From Paenibacillus xylanexedens (lineage in GTDB: Bacteria > Bacillota > Bacilli > Paenibacillales > Paenibacillaceae): 64,000 nt of DNA. The notes beneath the pieces were generated by a model. The model had not been told where the DNA came from. It was given only the letters and a program-made list of their open reading frames with translations, and ran no database searches. A program made the translations under genes and the position numbers. Of the stretch, positions 42,624 to 51,813 are shown piece by piece; position 1 is the first letter of the stretch; each line of letters opens with the position of its first letter. The DNA is taken from positions 1 through 64,000 of the forward strand of contig NZ_VEBF01000007.1 in NCBI RefSeq assembly GCF_007676705.1, in the 5' to 3' direction.

Positions 42624-44249
42624 TTAAGCTTCTACCGGATACATTTTATTGCGTAGTTCTTTAATTTCATCACTTTCCAGATATTCGTCATAGCTCATTT
42701 GGCGATCAATGATGCCATTCGGCGTAATTTCGATAATCCGGTTAGCAATCGTTTGAATGAACTGATGGTCATGGGATGTGAACAGCATTGTGCCGTCAAA
42801 ATCAATCATACCATTGTTCAGCGCTGTGATGGATTCGAGATCCAAGTGGTTCGTAGGCTCATCCAGAATCAATGCGTTAGCACCCGTCTGCATCATTTTC
42901 GCCAGCATACAGCGAACTTTCTCGCCCCCGGAGAGTACACTTGCCTTTTTCAAGGATTCCTCACCTGAGAACAGCATACGTCCCAAGAATCCACGCAGGT
43001 ACGTTTCATCCTGATCTTTGGAATATTGACGAAGCCAATCCACGAGCGTCATGTCTACACCGTCAAAATATTTGGAGTTGTCTTTTGGGAAATAAGCTTG
43101 AGTTGTTGTTACGCCCCAAGTGTATTCGCCGCTATCCAATTCCGTTTCACCCATAAGAATATCAAACAAGAGTGACTTGGCATTACCATTCGGGCCAACA
43201 AATGCGATTTTATCCCCTTTGTTCACGACAAAGCTGATATCATTCAGCATGTTCACGCCATCAATTGATTTGCTGATGCGATCTACAGTCAACAATTGTT
43301 TACCTGCTTCACGTTCAGGTTTGAAGTTGATAAACGGATATTTACGGTTCGATGGACGAAGGTCATCCAGCGTGATTTTGTCGAGCTGTTTCTTCCGGGA
43401 AGTTGCTTGCTTCGATTTCGAGGCATTCGCAGAGAAACGTTGAATAAAGGCTTGAAGCTCTTTAATCTTCTCTTCTTTCTTCTTGTTAGCATCGCGCTGC
43501 AAAGCAAGTGCCAATTGGCTGGACTCGTACCAGAAATCATAGTTACCTACGTACAGCTGGATTTTACCAAAGTCGATATCCGCAATGTGCGTACATACTT
43601 TGTTCAGGAAGTGACGGTCATGGGATACCACAATAACAGTACCTTCATAGTCCATCAAGAAGTTCTCAAGCCATTGAATGGATTCGAGATCCAAGTGGTT
43701 GGTAGGCTCATCGAGCAACAGGTTGTTTGGTCGACCAAACAATGCTTGTGCAAGCAGGACACGAACTTTTTCGTTACCACTCAGTTCAATCATTTTCTTC
43801 TCGTGCATGTCACGGTCGATACCCAGACCGATCAGGAGTGCCGCTGCATCCGGCTCAGCATCCCAGCCATTCAACTCGGCGAATTCACCTTCAAGCTCAC
43901 CTGCACGCAGGCCGTCTTCTTCAGTGAAGTCCGCTTTGGCATACAGCGTATCTTTTTCTTTCATAATGGCATAGAGACGACTATGGCCCATAATTACCGT
44001 TTCGAGAACCGGATACTCATCATATTCAAAGTGGTTTTGCTTCAAAACGGCCATACGTTCGCCCGGGGTGATGTGCACCTCTCCCGAGTTTGATTCAATT
44101 TCACCGGACAAAATTTTCAAGAACGTGGATTTGCCGGCTCCGTTGGCGCCGATCAGGCCATAACAGTTTCCTGGTGTGAATTTGATATTTACATCTTCAA
44201 AAAGTGCACGTTTTCCGTAGCGGAGCGTGATGCCGCTTGTACTGATCAT
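42624..44249 (-). CDS. ABC-F ATPase (YkpA/YbiT type)
   Basis: A 541-residue soluble protein with two ABC domains and no membrane part. The first Walker A is canonical (GANGAGKSTFLK); the second is GPNGNAKSLLF, with Ala for the second Gly. The first signature is LSGNEKVRVLLAQ, the second LSGGEKVRCMLA, and both Walker B boxes read LLLDEPTNHLD or LILDEPTNHLD. The degenerate second Walker A is also seen in the YkpA/YbiT branch. ABC-F proteins act on the ribosome E site. I start at ATGATCAGTACA (family start MISTSG), although an earlier ATG at 44261 exists. Confidence 0.9.
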   Translation of the reverse strand: MISTSGITLRYGKRALFEDVNIKFTPGNCYGLIGANGAGKSTFLKILSGEIESNSGEVHITPGERMAVLKQNHFEYDEYPVLETVIMGHSRLYAIMKEKDTLYAKADFTEEDGLRAGELEGEFAELNGWDAEPDAAALLIGLGIDRDMHEKKMIELSGNEKVRVLLAQALFGRPNNLLLDEPTNHLDLESIQWLENFLMDYEGTVIVVSHDRHFLNKVCTHIADIDFGKIQLYVGNYDFWYESSQLALALQRDANKKKEEKIKELQAFIQRFSANASKSKQATSRKKQLDKITLDDLRPSNRKYPFINFKPEREAGKQLLTVDRISKSIDGVNMLNDISFVVNKGDKIAFVGPNGNAKSLLFDILMGETELDSGEYTWGVTTTQAYFPKDNSKYFDGVDMTLVDWLRQYSKDQDETYLRGFLGRMLFSGEESLKKASVLSGGEKVRCMLAKMMQTGANALILDEPTNHLDLESITALNNGMIDFDGTMLFTSHDHQFIQTIANRIIEITPNGIIDRQMSYDEYLESDEIKELRNKMYPVEA

Positions 44250-44355
44250 TAAGCATACCATCCTTTATTGGTTAATCTTCATACTGCATGAATAGCAAGT
44301 TGCGTAAATCATGGATTCAATATCCCGATGCCTATTCTGGCACCATATTATAACA

Positions 44356-44392
44356 CAAAAAAGCGGCAAATTCGAAAATTGGCCGCTTTTTA
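44356..44392 (-). terminator. Terminator after the UlaG-like gene region
   Basis: AAAAAGCGGC and GCCGCTTTTT form a perfect stem, symmetric for both strands. It lies downstream of the MBL hydrolase gene and the repeat element and upstream of the ABC-F gene. Confidence 0.85.
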
Positions 44393-44466
44393 CTGATTAA
44401 AGATTTGGTAAATATACTGTTCATGCGGGTATACCTCTACATTAACATATTTGGCTTGCTTTTGTT

Positions 44467-44626
44467 AGGGCTTGTCTGAAAACTCCGAAGAAGCAGATTT
44501 TGCCGAATTTTCGTTCCAAGCAAGGAAATTTACCGCAGGCGTGCCGGGGCACGTCAAGGGAAAGTGACGCAGTATGGGGCGAAAAGGCGGTAAAAGATGC
44601 ACTTCAGGAGTTTTGAGATATGTCCT
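44467..44626. repeat. Inverted-repeat intergenic element
   Basis: About 160 bases bounded by imperfect 20-base arms: AGGGCTTGTCTGAAAACTCC at the left and GGAGTTTTGAGATATGTCCT at the right. The interior has no reading frame of note. The right arm overlaps the stop codon (44625-44627) of the flanking minus-strand gene. Only one copy is in the window. Confidence 0.55.
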
Positions 44627-45671
44627 AGTCCTGTTTACCTTCCTCATGCCTGATTCGAAGTGTCTCGCCATGACCAAGCACCCGAATCCGCTCTGGACCA
44701 ATGCCGAGCCGCTCACGTTCGACTTCGAGCCGATCCAGTGCTTCCTTGGGCGTATCATCCGCCAGTTTGAATGTGCCGTAATGCATTGGCACCATGAGCT
44801 GTGAACCGGATTCAACGAACCCCTGCAGCGCTTCTTCGGGTGTCACATGCTGAGAAGTCATGAACCATTCCGGATCGTAGGCACCGATGGGCATCAGGGT
44901 AACACCAATGTCAAAGCGCTCTCCAATCGTTTTGAAACCCTGGAAGTAACCTGTATCACCCACAAAATATAACACAGGCGGTCCGCCTGATGATTTGGAT
45001 GTTGCGTTCTTTCCGGATTCTGTGGATGATTCATCCTGATCTCTCGTTGTTGCAGCACTTTCCACTGCTGATGTCGTTGCCGAATGGTTCGGTTCCAACA
45101 CATACCCGCCCCAATGGGACGTATTGGTATCGAACAGCGTTCGGCGCGTCCAGTGCTGTGCAGGGACAAAGGTTATTTTGACTCCGCCAAGTGTAATATG
45201 ATCCCACCACTTCATCTCTTGGCATCGAAGGAATCCTTTGCGGATCATCTTGCGCTTCAGACCATCGGGTACGATGAGCAACGTCTTGGCTGTAATCAGC
45301 TTGCGCAAGGAAGCCAGATGCAGATGATCATAGTGGGAATGGGATATCAGAATGACATCCAAAGGCGGAATATCCTGAATCGGAATGCCGGGGGCGCCGA
45401 GCCTTCGTTGAAATCCCATTTTCTCGGCCCACACCGGGTCAGTCACGATGTTCAATCCATAATATTGAATAAAAAACGTGGAGTGACCAATCCAGGTAAT
45501 ACTTGTTTCATCCCGGTTGGCATGCAGATAATCCAGTTCAGGCGGGTGTTTGGGCACGGTGTAGGAGTAGTCCTTCACTTTATTGCGCCGCTGCTCCCTC
45601 CATTGCTTAAATTCCTTCAGCGTTTTGTCCGTACTTACATTATCAATATTGTTATAACGGATTTTCGGCAT
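44625..45671 (-). CDS. UlaG/NAPE-PLD-like MBL-fold hydrolase
   Basis: A 348-residue metallo-beta-lactamase-fold protein. The metal motif is ISHSHYDHLHL (HxHxDH) near residue 112; other ligands lie in VPAQHWTRR near 172, YFVGDTGYF near 236 and PMHYGTF near 298. The pattern ITWIGHSTFFIQ near the start is typical of UlaG-like proteins, including NAPE-PLD-type phosphodiesterases; the substrate is unknown. A Ser/Thr/Glu-rich insertion of about 35 residues (about 196-230) interrupts the catalytic domain and looks lineage-specific. GGGAGGAGGG precedes the ATG. Confidence 0.87.
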   Translation of the reverse strand: MPKIRYNNIDNVSTDKTLKEFKQWREQRRNKVKDYSYTVPKHPPELDYLHANRDETSITWIGHSTFFIQYYGLNIVTDPVWAEKMGFQRRLGAPGIPIQDIPPLDVILISHSHYDHLHLASLRKLITAKTLLIVPDGLKRKMIRKGFLRCQEMKWWDHITLGGVKITFVPAQHWTRRTLFDTNTSHWGGYVLEPNHSATTSAVESAATTRDQDESSTESGKNATSKSSGGPPVLYFVGDTGYFQGFKTIGERFDIGVTLMPIGAYDPEWFMTSQHVTPEEALQGFVESGSQLMVPMHYGTFKLADDTPKEALDRLEVERERLGIGPERIRVLGHGETLRIRHEEGKQD

Positions 45672-45742
45672 GAAAGGGCCCTCCTCCCTTCCTCATTTCT
45701 TAACAAGAGATTACCCCAAACGGGAATGGACGTACCAGCCAA

Positions 45743-45898
45743 TCAGTCCTTCGGGTTCTTATATACGGCCAGGTATACAAACAGAAAAACAATAGCAGCC
45801 GCGATGATCAGAGGCGGGGCGTACATAATGGTGAATGTCTCAAAAAAGGTCAATCCGGTTATACCGGGTATACCAGTGACTCCCTCAGTAAGGACCAT
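45743..45898 (-). CDS. cydS: CydS-like small subunit of cytochrome bd oxidase
   Basis: A 51-residue protein, too short for usual gene finding. Its second half (ETFTIMYAPPLIIAAAIVFL) closely resembles the 33-residue CydS of Geobacillus bd oxidase, which begins MQTFLIMYAP and forms one membrane helix beside CydA. The helix is followed by a Lys/Asp tail. AAAGGATGAG lies 7 bases upstream, overlapping the cydB stop, and only 8 bases separate it from cydB. So it is the third gene of cydA-cydB-cydS. The N-terminal 20 residues are unlike CydS; translation could also begin at the internal ATG (Met25). Confidence 0.75.
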   Translation of the reverse strand: MVLTEGVTGIPGITGLTFFETFTIMYAPPLIIAAAIVFLFVYLAVYKNPKD

Positions 45899-45906
45899 GA
45901 ATGGAC

Positions 45907-46941
45907 TCATCCTTTCTTTTTACCAGAATTACCGCGCACATAATTCGCATTAAACAAGAACAACTTCATAATCAGCACAAGCGAAGGAATCAGCACGAGC
46001 AGCCCCAGGCTGAACGCTGTAATCAATGCAATCCCCATCGTACGATTCGTAAAGCTGTCGTAAATATTAATGTAAGGATACAGAATATACGGAAGGTGGG
46101 ATCGCCCGTAACCATACCAGGCAAAAGCAAACTGAAGCATGACAGCGATAAAGCACCAACCTAGATATTTACTTTTCCACACCAGCGACACGGCAATGAC
46201 AAAACAAATAAACGAAGCAATGAACATCCAAGAGATATTCAACATCTGCTCAAAGTGTGCGGGATTCTGTTTGTTAATCTGCAGAAAAGCCAGAAAACTC
46301 GCAAAAATGGTAGGCAAACTCCAGAGTAACGCATACTCTCGAAGCACCTCAAATGCCGGCTCATCCCCCGCCCGCTTGGCGTAATAAGACAGAAACATCG
46401 CCGAGATATAGAGCACACTGACCAGTGCAAGCAATACAACCGACCAGGTATAGGGATTCGTCAAAAATTCACGCCAGCGAAAAAATACCTGATCGCCCAC
46501 CTGCTCAATGATTCCGCCTTCGGATATGGCCAAAATGGTGGAGAACACCGCTGGAATAAGCAACCCCGTTGCTCCGTACAGTGCCATGTAGATCCGGCTG
46601 TTCTTCCCATGATTGCCATAGGTATTGTAGGCGTAATACACGCCCCGGATCGCAAGCAGTACAATGGCCAAGGAACCCGGAACCAGCAAGGCTGTCCCGT
46701 AATAAAAGGCGCTGTCCGGATAAAATCCGACCAGTCCGACCACAAAAAAAATCAGGAACACATTCGTCACTTCCCACACGGGAGACAGGTAGCGCTGAAT
46801 GATGTTATGAATTTTGTTCTCGTGCCCGGTCAAGATGCTGTAAAAGCTGAAAAATCCGGCACCGAAATCAATCGAAGCAACGATCAGGTAACCGAACAAA
46901 AACGTCCACAATATCGCGATGCCTGCAATTTCAAAACTCAA
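45907..46941 (-). CDS. cydB: Cytochrome bd oxidase subunit II
   Basis: A 344-residue membrane protein with eight to nine helices, the CydB partner of CydA in quinol oxidation with reduction of oxygen to water. Family features are seen: GFYPDSAFYYGTALLVPG near residue 72, the N-terminal WTFLFGYLIVASIDFGAG, and the C-terminal basic tail GNSGKKKG. Its ATG overlaps the cydA stop by 4 bases. The two form one translationally coupled operon with the small downstream gene. Confidence 0.93.
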   Translation of the reverse strand: MSFEIAGIAILWTFLFGYLIVASIDFGAGFFSFYSILTGHENKIHNIIQRYLSPVWEVTNVFLIFFVVGLVGFYPDSAFYYGTALLVPGSLAIVLLAIRGVYYAYNTYGNHGKNSRIYMALYGATGLLIPAVFSTILAISEGGIIEQVGDQVFFRWREFLTNPYTWSVVLLALVSVLYISAMFLSYYAKRAGDEPAFEVLREYALLWSLPTIFASFLAFLQINKQNPAHFEQMLNISWMFIASFICFVIAVSLVWKSKYLGWCFIAVMLQFAFAWYGYGRSHLPYILYPYINIYDSFTNRTMGIALITAFSLGLLVLIPSLVLIMKLFLFNANYVRGNSGKKKG

Positions 46942-48284
46942 TGCACGATCCCTCCTTCAAGCCCCAGCGTCTCCAGCTCCTTCTCTGCTTCCTTGTTACG
47001 GAACAGCTTGCTGAGTACCCGAATGCACGAGAAACACAGAATTAGATACAGCAAGATGAACAACACCAGCATCCATCCTACCGATGTTGACGTCGTGGCT
47101 GCTTCCGACACCTTCATATACCCACGTAAGATCCAGGGCTGCCTGCCGACTTCGGCGAACATCCACCCCAGCTCAATTGCAATCATGGCCAGAGGCCCCA
47201 GGAAGACAATACCGAGCAGCAGCCATTTGGGATATGGCTTACGCCCTGGCAACCATCGACGCAGTACATATAACACTGGAATCATCAGAATGATCACTCC
47301 GGTTGTGACTTTCAGGTCGAACATATAGTGAATAGACAATGGTGGCCTCAGATCCGCAGGATATTCTTCGAGACCTTTCACTTCCGTATCGGGACGATTA
47401 CCTGCCAAAATGCTAAGAGCATAGGGAATCTCAATCGCGTATTTCACTTCATTGTTCTCATCCAAAATACCGCCATAGACGAGCGGTGCCTTCTTCATCG
47501 TCTTGAAATGCCATTCTGCGGCAGCCAGCTTCTCCGGCTGATATTTCGCTAGAAATTTACCGGAGGAGTCTCCGATCATGACGGTACTGATCGCAAAGAC
47601 GAGCGCAGACACCGTCGTGAGTTTAAGTGCTTTTTTGTAATACACATGGTCCCGTCCTCGAAGTAAACTGAAGGCGGCTATGCCCGCCAGGACACCGGCA
47701 CTCAAGGTGTACGATGAGGCGAGTACATGGGACACCTTGGTAGGTGTCGCTGGATTCAGCATCGCAGCAATCGGATCGATGTCCTTCATGATGCCATTAA
47801 TCAGGGTGAATCCCTGAGGCTGGTTCATGAAGGAATTCACCGTTGTAATGAAGATCGCAGAGGCAGATGATCCCAGTGCCACAGGAATCAGCAGCAGCAT
47901 ATGCGTATATTTCTTTTTGAAACGATCCCACGTATAGAGGTAAATCCCAAGAAAGATTGCCTCGATAAAAAAGGCGAACGTCTCCATAAACAGGGGCAGG
48001 GCTATCGCCTGACCTGCGACCCGCATAAACATCGGCCACAGCAGACTGAGCTGTAATCCGATGGAGGTACCTGTAACAACACCAACGGCAACCGTGATGA
48101 CAAAACCTCGCGCCCAACGGCGTGCCAGCAAGGTGTAATGAATATCATTGGTTCGCAGCCCTCGCCACTCGGCCAAGGCAATCATGAGGGGAACACCTAC
48201 ACCAATGGAGGCAAAAATGATATGCACAAACAGGGTAAGACCGGTCAATATTCGGCTGAGCAAAACAGGATCCAGGGATGACAT
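46938..48284 (-). CDS. cydA: Cytochrome bd oxidase subunit I
   Basis: A 448-residue protein with nine membrane helices that carries haems b558, b595 and d. Seen: an N-terminal RILTGLTLFVHIIFASIGVG with the first His ligand, and the GRQPWILRGYMKVSEAAT motif near 380. The quinol-binding loop between helices 6 and 7 is short, as expected for the Gram-positive (short Q-loop) type. GAAAGAGGAGTG precedes the ATG. A tiny membrane-protein gene lies just upstream. Confidence 0.94.
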   Translation of the reverse strand: MSSLDPVLLSRILTGLTLFVHIIFASIGVGVPLMIALAEWRGLRTNDIHYTLLARRWARGFVITVAVGVVTGTSIGLQLSLLWPMFMRVAGQAIALPLFMETFAFFIEAIFLGIYLYTWDRFKKKYTHMLLLIPVALGSSASAIFITTVNSFMNQPQGFTLINGIMKDIDPIAAMLNPATPTKVSHVLASSYTLSAGVLAGIAAFSLLRGRDHVYYKKALKLTTVSALVFAISTVMIGDSSGKFLAKYQPEKLAAAEWHFKTMKKAPLVYGGILDENNEVKYAIEIPYALSILAGNRPDTEVKGLEEYPADLRPPLSIHYMFDLKVTTGVIILMIPVLYVLRRWLPGRKPYPKWLLLGIVFLGPLAMIAIELGWMFAEVGRQPWILRGYMKVSEAATTSTSVGWMLVLFILLYLILCFSCIRVLSKLFRNKEAEKELETLGLEGGIVH

Positions 48285-48350
48285 GGTTACACTCCTCTTT
48301 CACGTAATCGTTTATGTACGACAGCAGATCACTCTGCTTGAACATGTAGC

Positions 48351-48455
48351 TCAATAACTCATGATTCGGATGATGCTTTTCACCACGGCATACAGTACAA
48401 CCACAGCTGCGACCAGACAGACGATGATGAGCGTTTTCTCTTGTTTACGAAACAT
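48351..48455 (-). CDS. 34-residue single-helix membrane protein upstream of cydA
   Basis: A 34-residue frame with a basic N-terminus (MFRKQEK) and one clear membrane helix (TLIIVCLVAAVVVLYAVVKSII). AAAGGAGG lies 10 bases upstream of the ATG, an optimal site. It is co-directional with cydA and 66 bases before it. No family is recognised. It may be a regulatory or assembly peptide for the bd oxidase or an unrelated small protein. Confidence 0.6.
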   Translation of the reverse strand: MFRKQEKTLIIVCLVAAVVVLYAVVKSIIRIMSY

Positions 48456-48550
48456 ATTGTCGACGTCCTCCTTTGGCATGGGATGCAAATTATGGCTCTA
48501 TATACAGTGTGCAAAAGAATAGGTTTTTTTATCCGGGACATTGAAAAAAC

Positions 48551-48603
48551 AAAAAAAAGCCCCTACCTCTCATGACGCTTTTGCGTCGAAAGGTAAAGGC
48601 TTC
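48551..48603 (-). terminator. Terminator after the PAS sensor kinase gene
   Basis: AGCCCCTACCT and AGGTAAAGGCT pair with two GU-type mismatches around a GACGCTTTTGCGTC inner hairpin; the minus strand continues with eight T residues. Confidence 0.85.
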
Positions 48604-48623
48604 TTCATTCCCAATCATTATGT

Positions 48624-51470
48624 TCAGAGCAGCACGTCCTGTTTCGGCAGTCGAACCTTGAACGTGCTTCCTTTGTCGGGTGCAGATATGAAGGACAGTG
48701 TACCGTTGTGATCCTCTACAATTTTGCGGGAAATGTACAACCCGATTCCTGTTCCACCAATCTGTCGATGATCCGAATTATCTACACGATAGAATTTGTT
48801 GAACAGCATGTCCTTCTCTTTCTCGTCAATACCTATTCCGTAATCACGCACGTCGATACATAACCATTCCTCTTCTTCCCATAGCGTAACATCAATTCGG
48901 TCGGCTCCCGGTGAGTATTTGACCGCATTACCCACCAGATTATGAAGAACCTGAACCATCCTGTTCTGGTCAGCATAAGCAAAAAAGTCCCCATTAAACG
49001 TATGAACATGGATGCGCTGAACGGACTTCATATTCCACTGCTCAACTACACCTTCTACCAGTTCAACCAGCGGTACATAGGTCATATGGTAGGTCATACC
49101 TTCGTTGTCGAGGCGCTGAATATCAAGCACATCATCCAGCAAACTACTCAGCCTCATGCCCTCCGAGGAGATGGTCTGCATGAATTCCTGCCGTTGAGCT
49201 GCCGGAAGGTCATACATCATCATCAATTCCACATATCCCATAATGGTCGCTACAGGTGTTCGAAGCTCATGGGATACCACGCTGATCAGTTCATTCTTCA
49301 TCCGATCCAGCCGTTCTTCCCCTGTCCGATCACGGAAGACCAGCAGGAATCCATGATTTTTACCCGGAACGTCCATCTGTTTCATATACAAGGAAAATAA
49401 ACTTTTCTCCACATTGTTAAATATAAATTCAGTCTCGATAAATGCCGTTTCTCCATCCAGGAACGCCTTCGTCTGTTCCAACAGATTGAAGTTATCCGTC
49501 AATACCATCGTATCAATCGCCTGAGCCAGATCTTCAATGGATCTACCCAAGAAATTACCCAGACCAAACATCTCTTCTATCCTTCGGTTGACGATGGTTA
49601 TCGTGCCTGATCGATCTGACATGACGAGCCCTTCCCGAACGGATTCTATAAATTGCTCGCTGATATCCCGCTGTTCCTGAATGGCAATCTTTTCATGTAA
49701 CAGCTCCGAATTCAGCTTTTCCAGCGCAAGGGCATGACGTACCCGGTCTTCTTCTGCTCTTGTTCGCTCCGTAATATCCTTAATAAACAGGTTATATAAC
49801 GTCTCATTCTTGCCGAGCTGAATTTCAACAATTTTGTACTCAATCGGAAAGACGGAACCATCCCGGCGAATACCTGAAATTTCATCTACGATCGTGTATC
49901 TCTTGCCTTCAACATATTCGAATCGCTCCAGCAATGTCTTAATCTCCATGCAGCTTGCCCCTTGAAAAAGAGACGGTGCTTCCTTCATCAGGATCACTTC
50001 TTCCCGAAGCAATCCAAACATTCTTTCGGCCTCCGGATTAAACTCAACGATGATTCCATTGGAGTCCACAGCGATAATCGCATCAATCGACGATTCAATA
50101 ATTGCACGTTTGACTTCTTCACTATTCTTGAGTTCCTTGGTCCGCTCTATGACCCTGTCCTCCAGCGTTAACTTATCGTGACGAATCTGTTCGAATTGTT
50201 CCAGCAGTACATCAGCCATTTTGCGCAAATTACCAATAAGAATCTGCACTTCGGTTACATGGCTCGTTGGCCACTCCATCTTCCCATTTCGAAACAGCAA
50301 CCTCGGAAGAGAACCTGTCATCCTGGTTAGTCTTAACAGTGGACTAACGACCTTACTGCTCAGAGGAGCCGCCACAATCATGGAAGCAACGATGATGATG
50401 AACAGGGATTGCAACGTGGACAGGTAGATCGTTTCTATTCGGGGATAATACTTGGTTGAGCTGGTCTCAATGAATACCCGATAAGGTGTTACAGCTGTCA
50501 TCTCCGCTTCATAGATGAAAGATGCCTGTTTCCAGTGATTCAATACATCGCTGTAATGGATATTCTCGGAGCTTAACAGAATAAGGTTATCTTTCGACTT
50601 AAGGAGACTGTATCTATCCATGTCCAGGTACTCGCCAGCCTGCAGTGTATTCAAACCAGAAGCGACGACTGTATCATTCCGATTCAGCAAAATCACATTC
50701 ATACCCAAAAGATGATGATATCTCGCCATGTTCTGATCCATATTCTCCGAGGTAACATACTTTTCGTCCAGATCCTGGACAACGGCATTTGCTGCATGTT
50801 TCATATCACGTAAAATAGCATCATTCATTTGACTCAATTGTCTGCGGCTATCTGCGGATAACAATAGGAGAGAAACAAACACCACAAAGGCGACTACGTA
50901 TTTAAATGCAATTCTTGTGAGTGGAATGGTTCCTGTGCGCTTTGATTTGTGCTCACCCGTAGTAATCCAGAAATCCACCACAATACCCGCGATCAGCGCA
51001 TTCACCATGCCAATCACGGCAATATACATATACTCATACTTCAAATCTTCTATATTCAGTCCCAATAGATAATGTCCGCAATAGATGACGGGAAGAAGCA
51101 TGACTACCCAGAAGACAGCATTAGCCTTGATTAGGCTGCCATTCTTCCAACGCAATTGCCAACCGAGCATCCAGATCAGTTCAATGAAATGCGCAATCAT
51201 GACCGTTAAGTTCCGCGGCTCGAAGCCGACAATGGCGGTATTTAGCAGATGAATGACTGTAAGGGTGACAAATCCATAGATAGCACCATGCAAACGAAGA
51301 GCGATGAGTGCTGCTGCGCTGCCAACCATAAACTGTACACCATAGAATAAGGTAAGTGGAAATATAGTACTTAGTGAGCCAAGAACGATCAGAATGCTGG
51401 TTCCAAACCAGGGTATCCTTAGCTTCAGCACGACCCACTCCAGCAGTTGGCTTGCCTTTATACTATCCAT
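48624..51470 (-). CDS. Membrane PAS-domain sensor histidine kinase
   Basis: A 948-residue kinase. The N-terminus has about six membrane helices (about 10-205), then an extracellular sensor-like domain (about 215-375), another helix (about 378-398), a HAMP-like linker, two PAS domains (about 450-570 and 605-715), HisKA with SVVSHELRTPVATIMG near 733, and HATPase (N box LVGNAVKYSPG, G boxes DYGIGID and GGTGIGLYIS) to the end. The two membrane-linked input modules suggest two signals. I start at the internal ATG (MDSIKASQLLEW) because GAGGGCAG lies nearby. It is divergent from an OmpR-type regulator, its likely partner. Confidence 0.88.
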   Translation of the reverse strand: MDSIKASQLLEWVVLKLRIPWFGTSILIVLGSLSTIFPLTLFYGVQFMVGSAAALIALRLHGAIYGFVTLTVIHLLNTAIVGFEPRNLTVMIAHFIELIWMLGWQLRWKNGSLIKANAVFWVVMLLPVIYCGHYLLGLNIEDLKYEYMYIAVIGMVNALIAGIVVDFWITTGEHKSKRTGTIPLTRIAFKYVVAFVVFVSLLLLSADSRRQLSQMNDAILRDMKHAANAVVQDLDEKYVTSENMDQNMARYHHLLGMNVILLNRNDTVVASGLNTLQAGEYLDMDRYSLLKSKDNLILLSSENIHYSDVLNHWKQASFIYEAEMTAVTPYRVFIETSSTKYYPRIETIYLSTLQSLFIIIVASMIVAAPLSSKVVSPLLRLTRMTGSLPRLLFRNGKMEWPTSHVTEVQILIGNLRKMADVLLEQFEQIRHDKLTLEDRVIERTKELKNSEEVKRAIIESSIDAIIAVDSNGIIVEFNPEAERMFGLLREEVILMKEAPSLFQGASCMEIKTLLERFEYVEGKRYTIVDEISGIRRDGSVFPIEYKIVEIQLGKNETLYNLFIKDITERTRAEEDRVRHALALEKLNSELLHEKIAIQEQRDISEQFIESVREGLVMSDRSGTITIVNRRIEEMFGLGNFLGRSIEDLAQAIDTMVLTDNFNLLEQTKAFLDGETAFIETEFIFNNVEKSLFSLYMKQMDVPGKNHGFLLVFRDRTGEERLDRMKNELISVVSHELRTPVATIMGYVELMMMYDLPAAQRQEFMQTISSEGMRLSSLLDDVLDIQRLDNEGMTYHMTYVPLVELVEGVVEQWNMKSVQRIHVHTFNGDFFAYADQNRMVQVLHNLVGNAVKYSPGADRIDVTLWEEEEWLCIDVRDYGIGIDEKEKDMLFNKFYRVDNSDHRQIGGTGIGLYISRKIVEDHNGTLSFISAPDKGSTFKVRLPKQDVLL

Positions 51471-51813
51471 AAGCAACTGCCCTCGCGGCTGACTTTTTGT
51501 TCTGTATTTAACAACAACGTTGGTTCCCCCTATAAACTTAAGCGGATACAATCTACTTTTTTCCCCTCAAATCGTTCTGATCCATTATACTGTAATTATC
51601 ACTTGATGTAGCTTTGGGAAATTCTGATCGCTCGGCAATCAAACTGCATTCATGCTAAAATATTGAAGTTCATCTAAAAAGCCTGCTTCCTATCTACATA
51701 TACATCCTATATTCTGGGATAGAAACATTAAAAATTTTGCAGTATTTTTTAGCAAATCACAGCTTTTTTTTAGTATTTTCTTAACACATTATTTTCACCA
51801 GGAGTGTGACCCT
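51471..51813. promoter_or_regulatory. Divergent control region of the kinase and regulator genes
   Basis: A 343-base AT-rich intergenic stretch. On the minus strand a TATAAT (51584-51589) is seen about 115 bases before the kinase gene, but without a good -35. Long T-runs occur near 51740 and 51760. No terminator, repeat or reading frame was recognised. Confidence 0.4.

Noticed and set aside
43296-44093. 265-codon plus-strand frame
   Set aside because: Antisense to the ABC-F gene, which has clear motifs and codon usage.
45084-45953. 289-codon plus-strand frame
   Set aside because: Antisense to the UlaG-like hydrolase, cydS-like gene and the end of cydB; no ribosome binding site.
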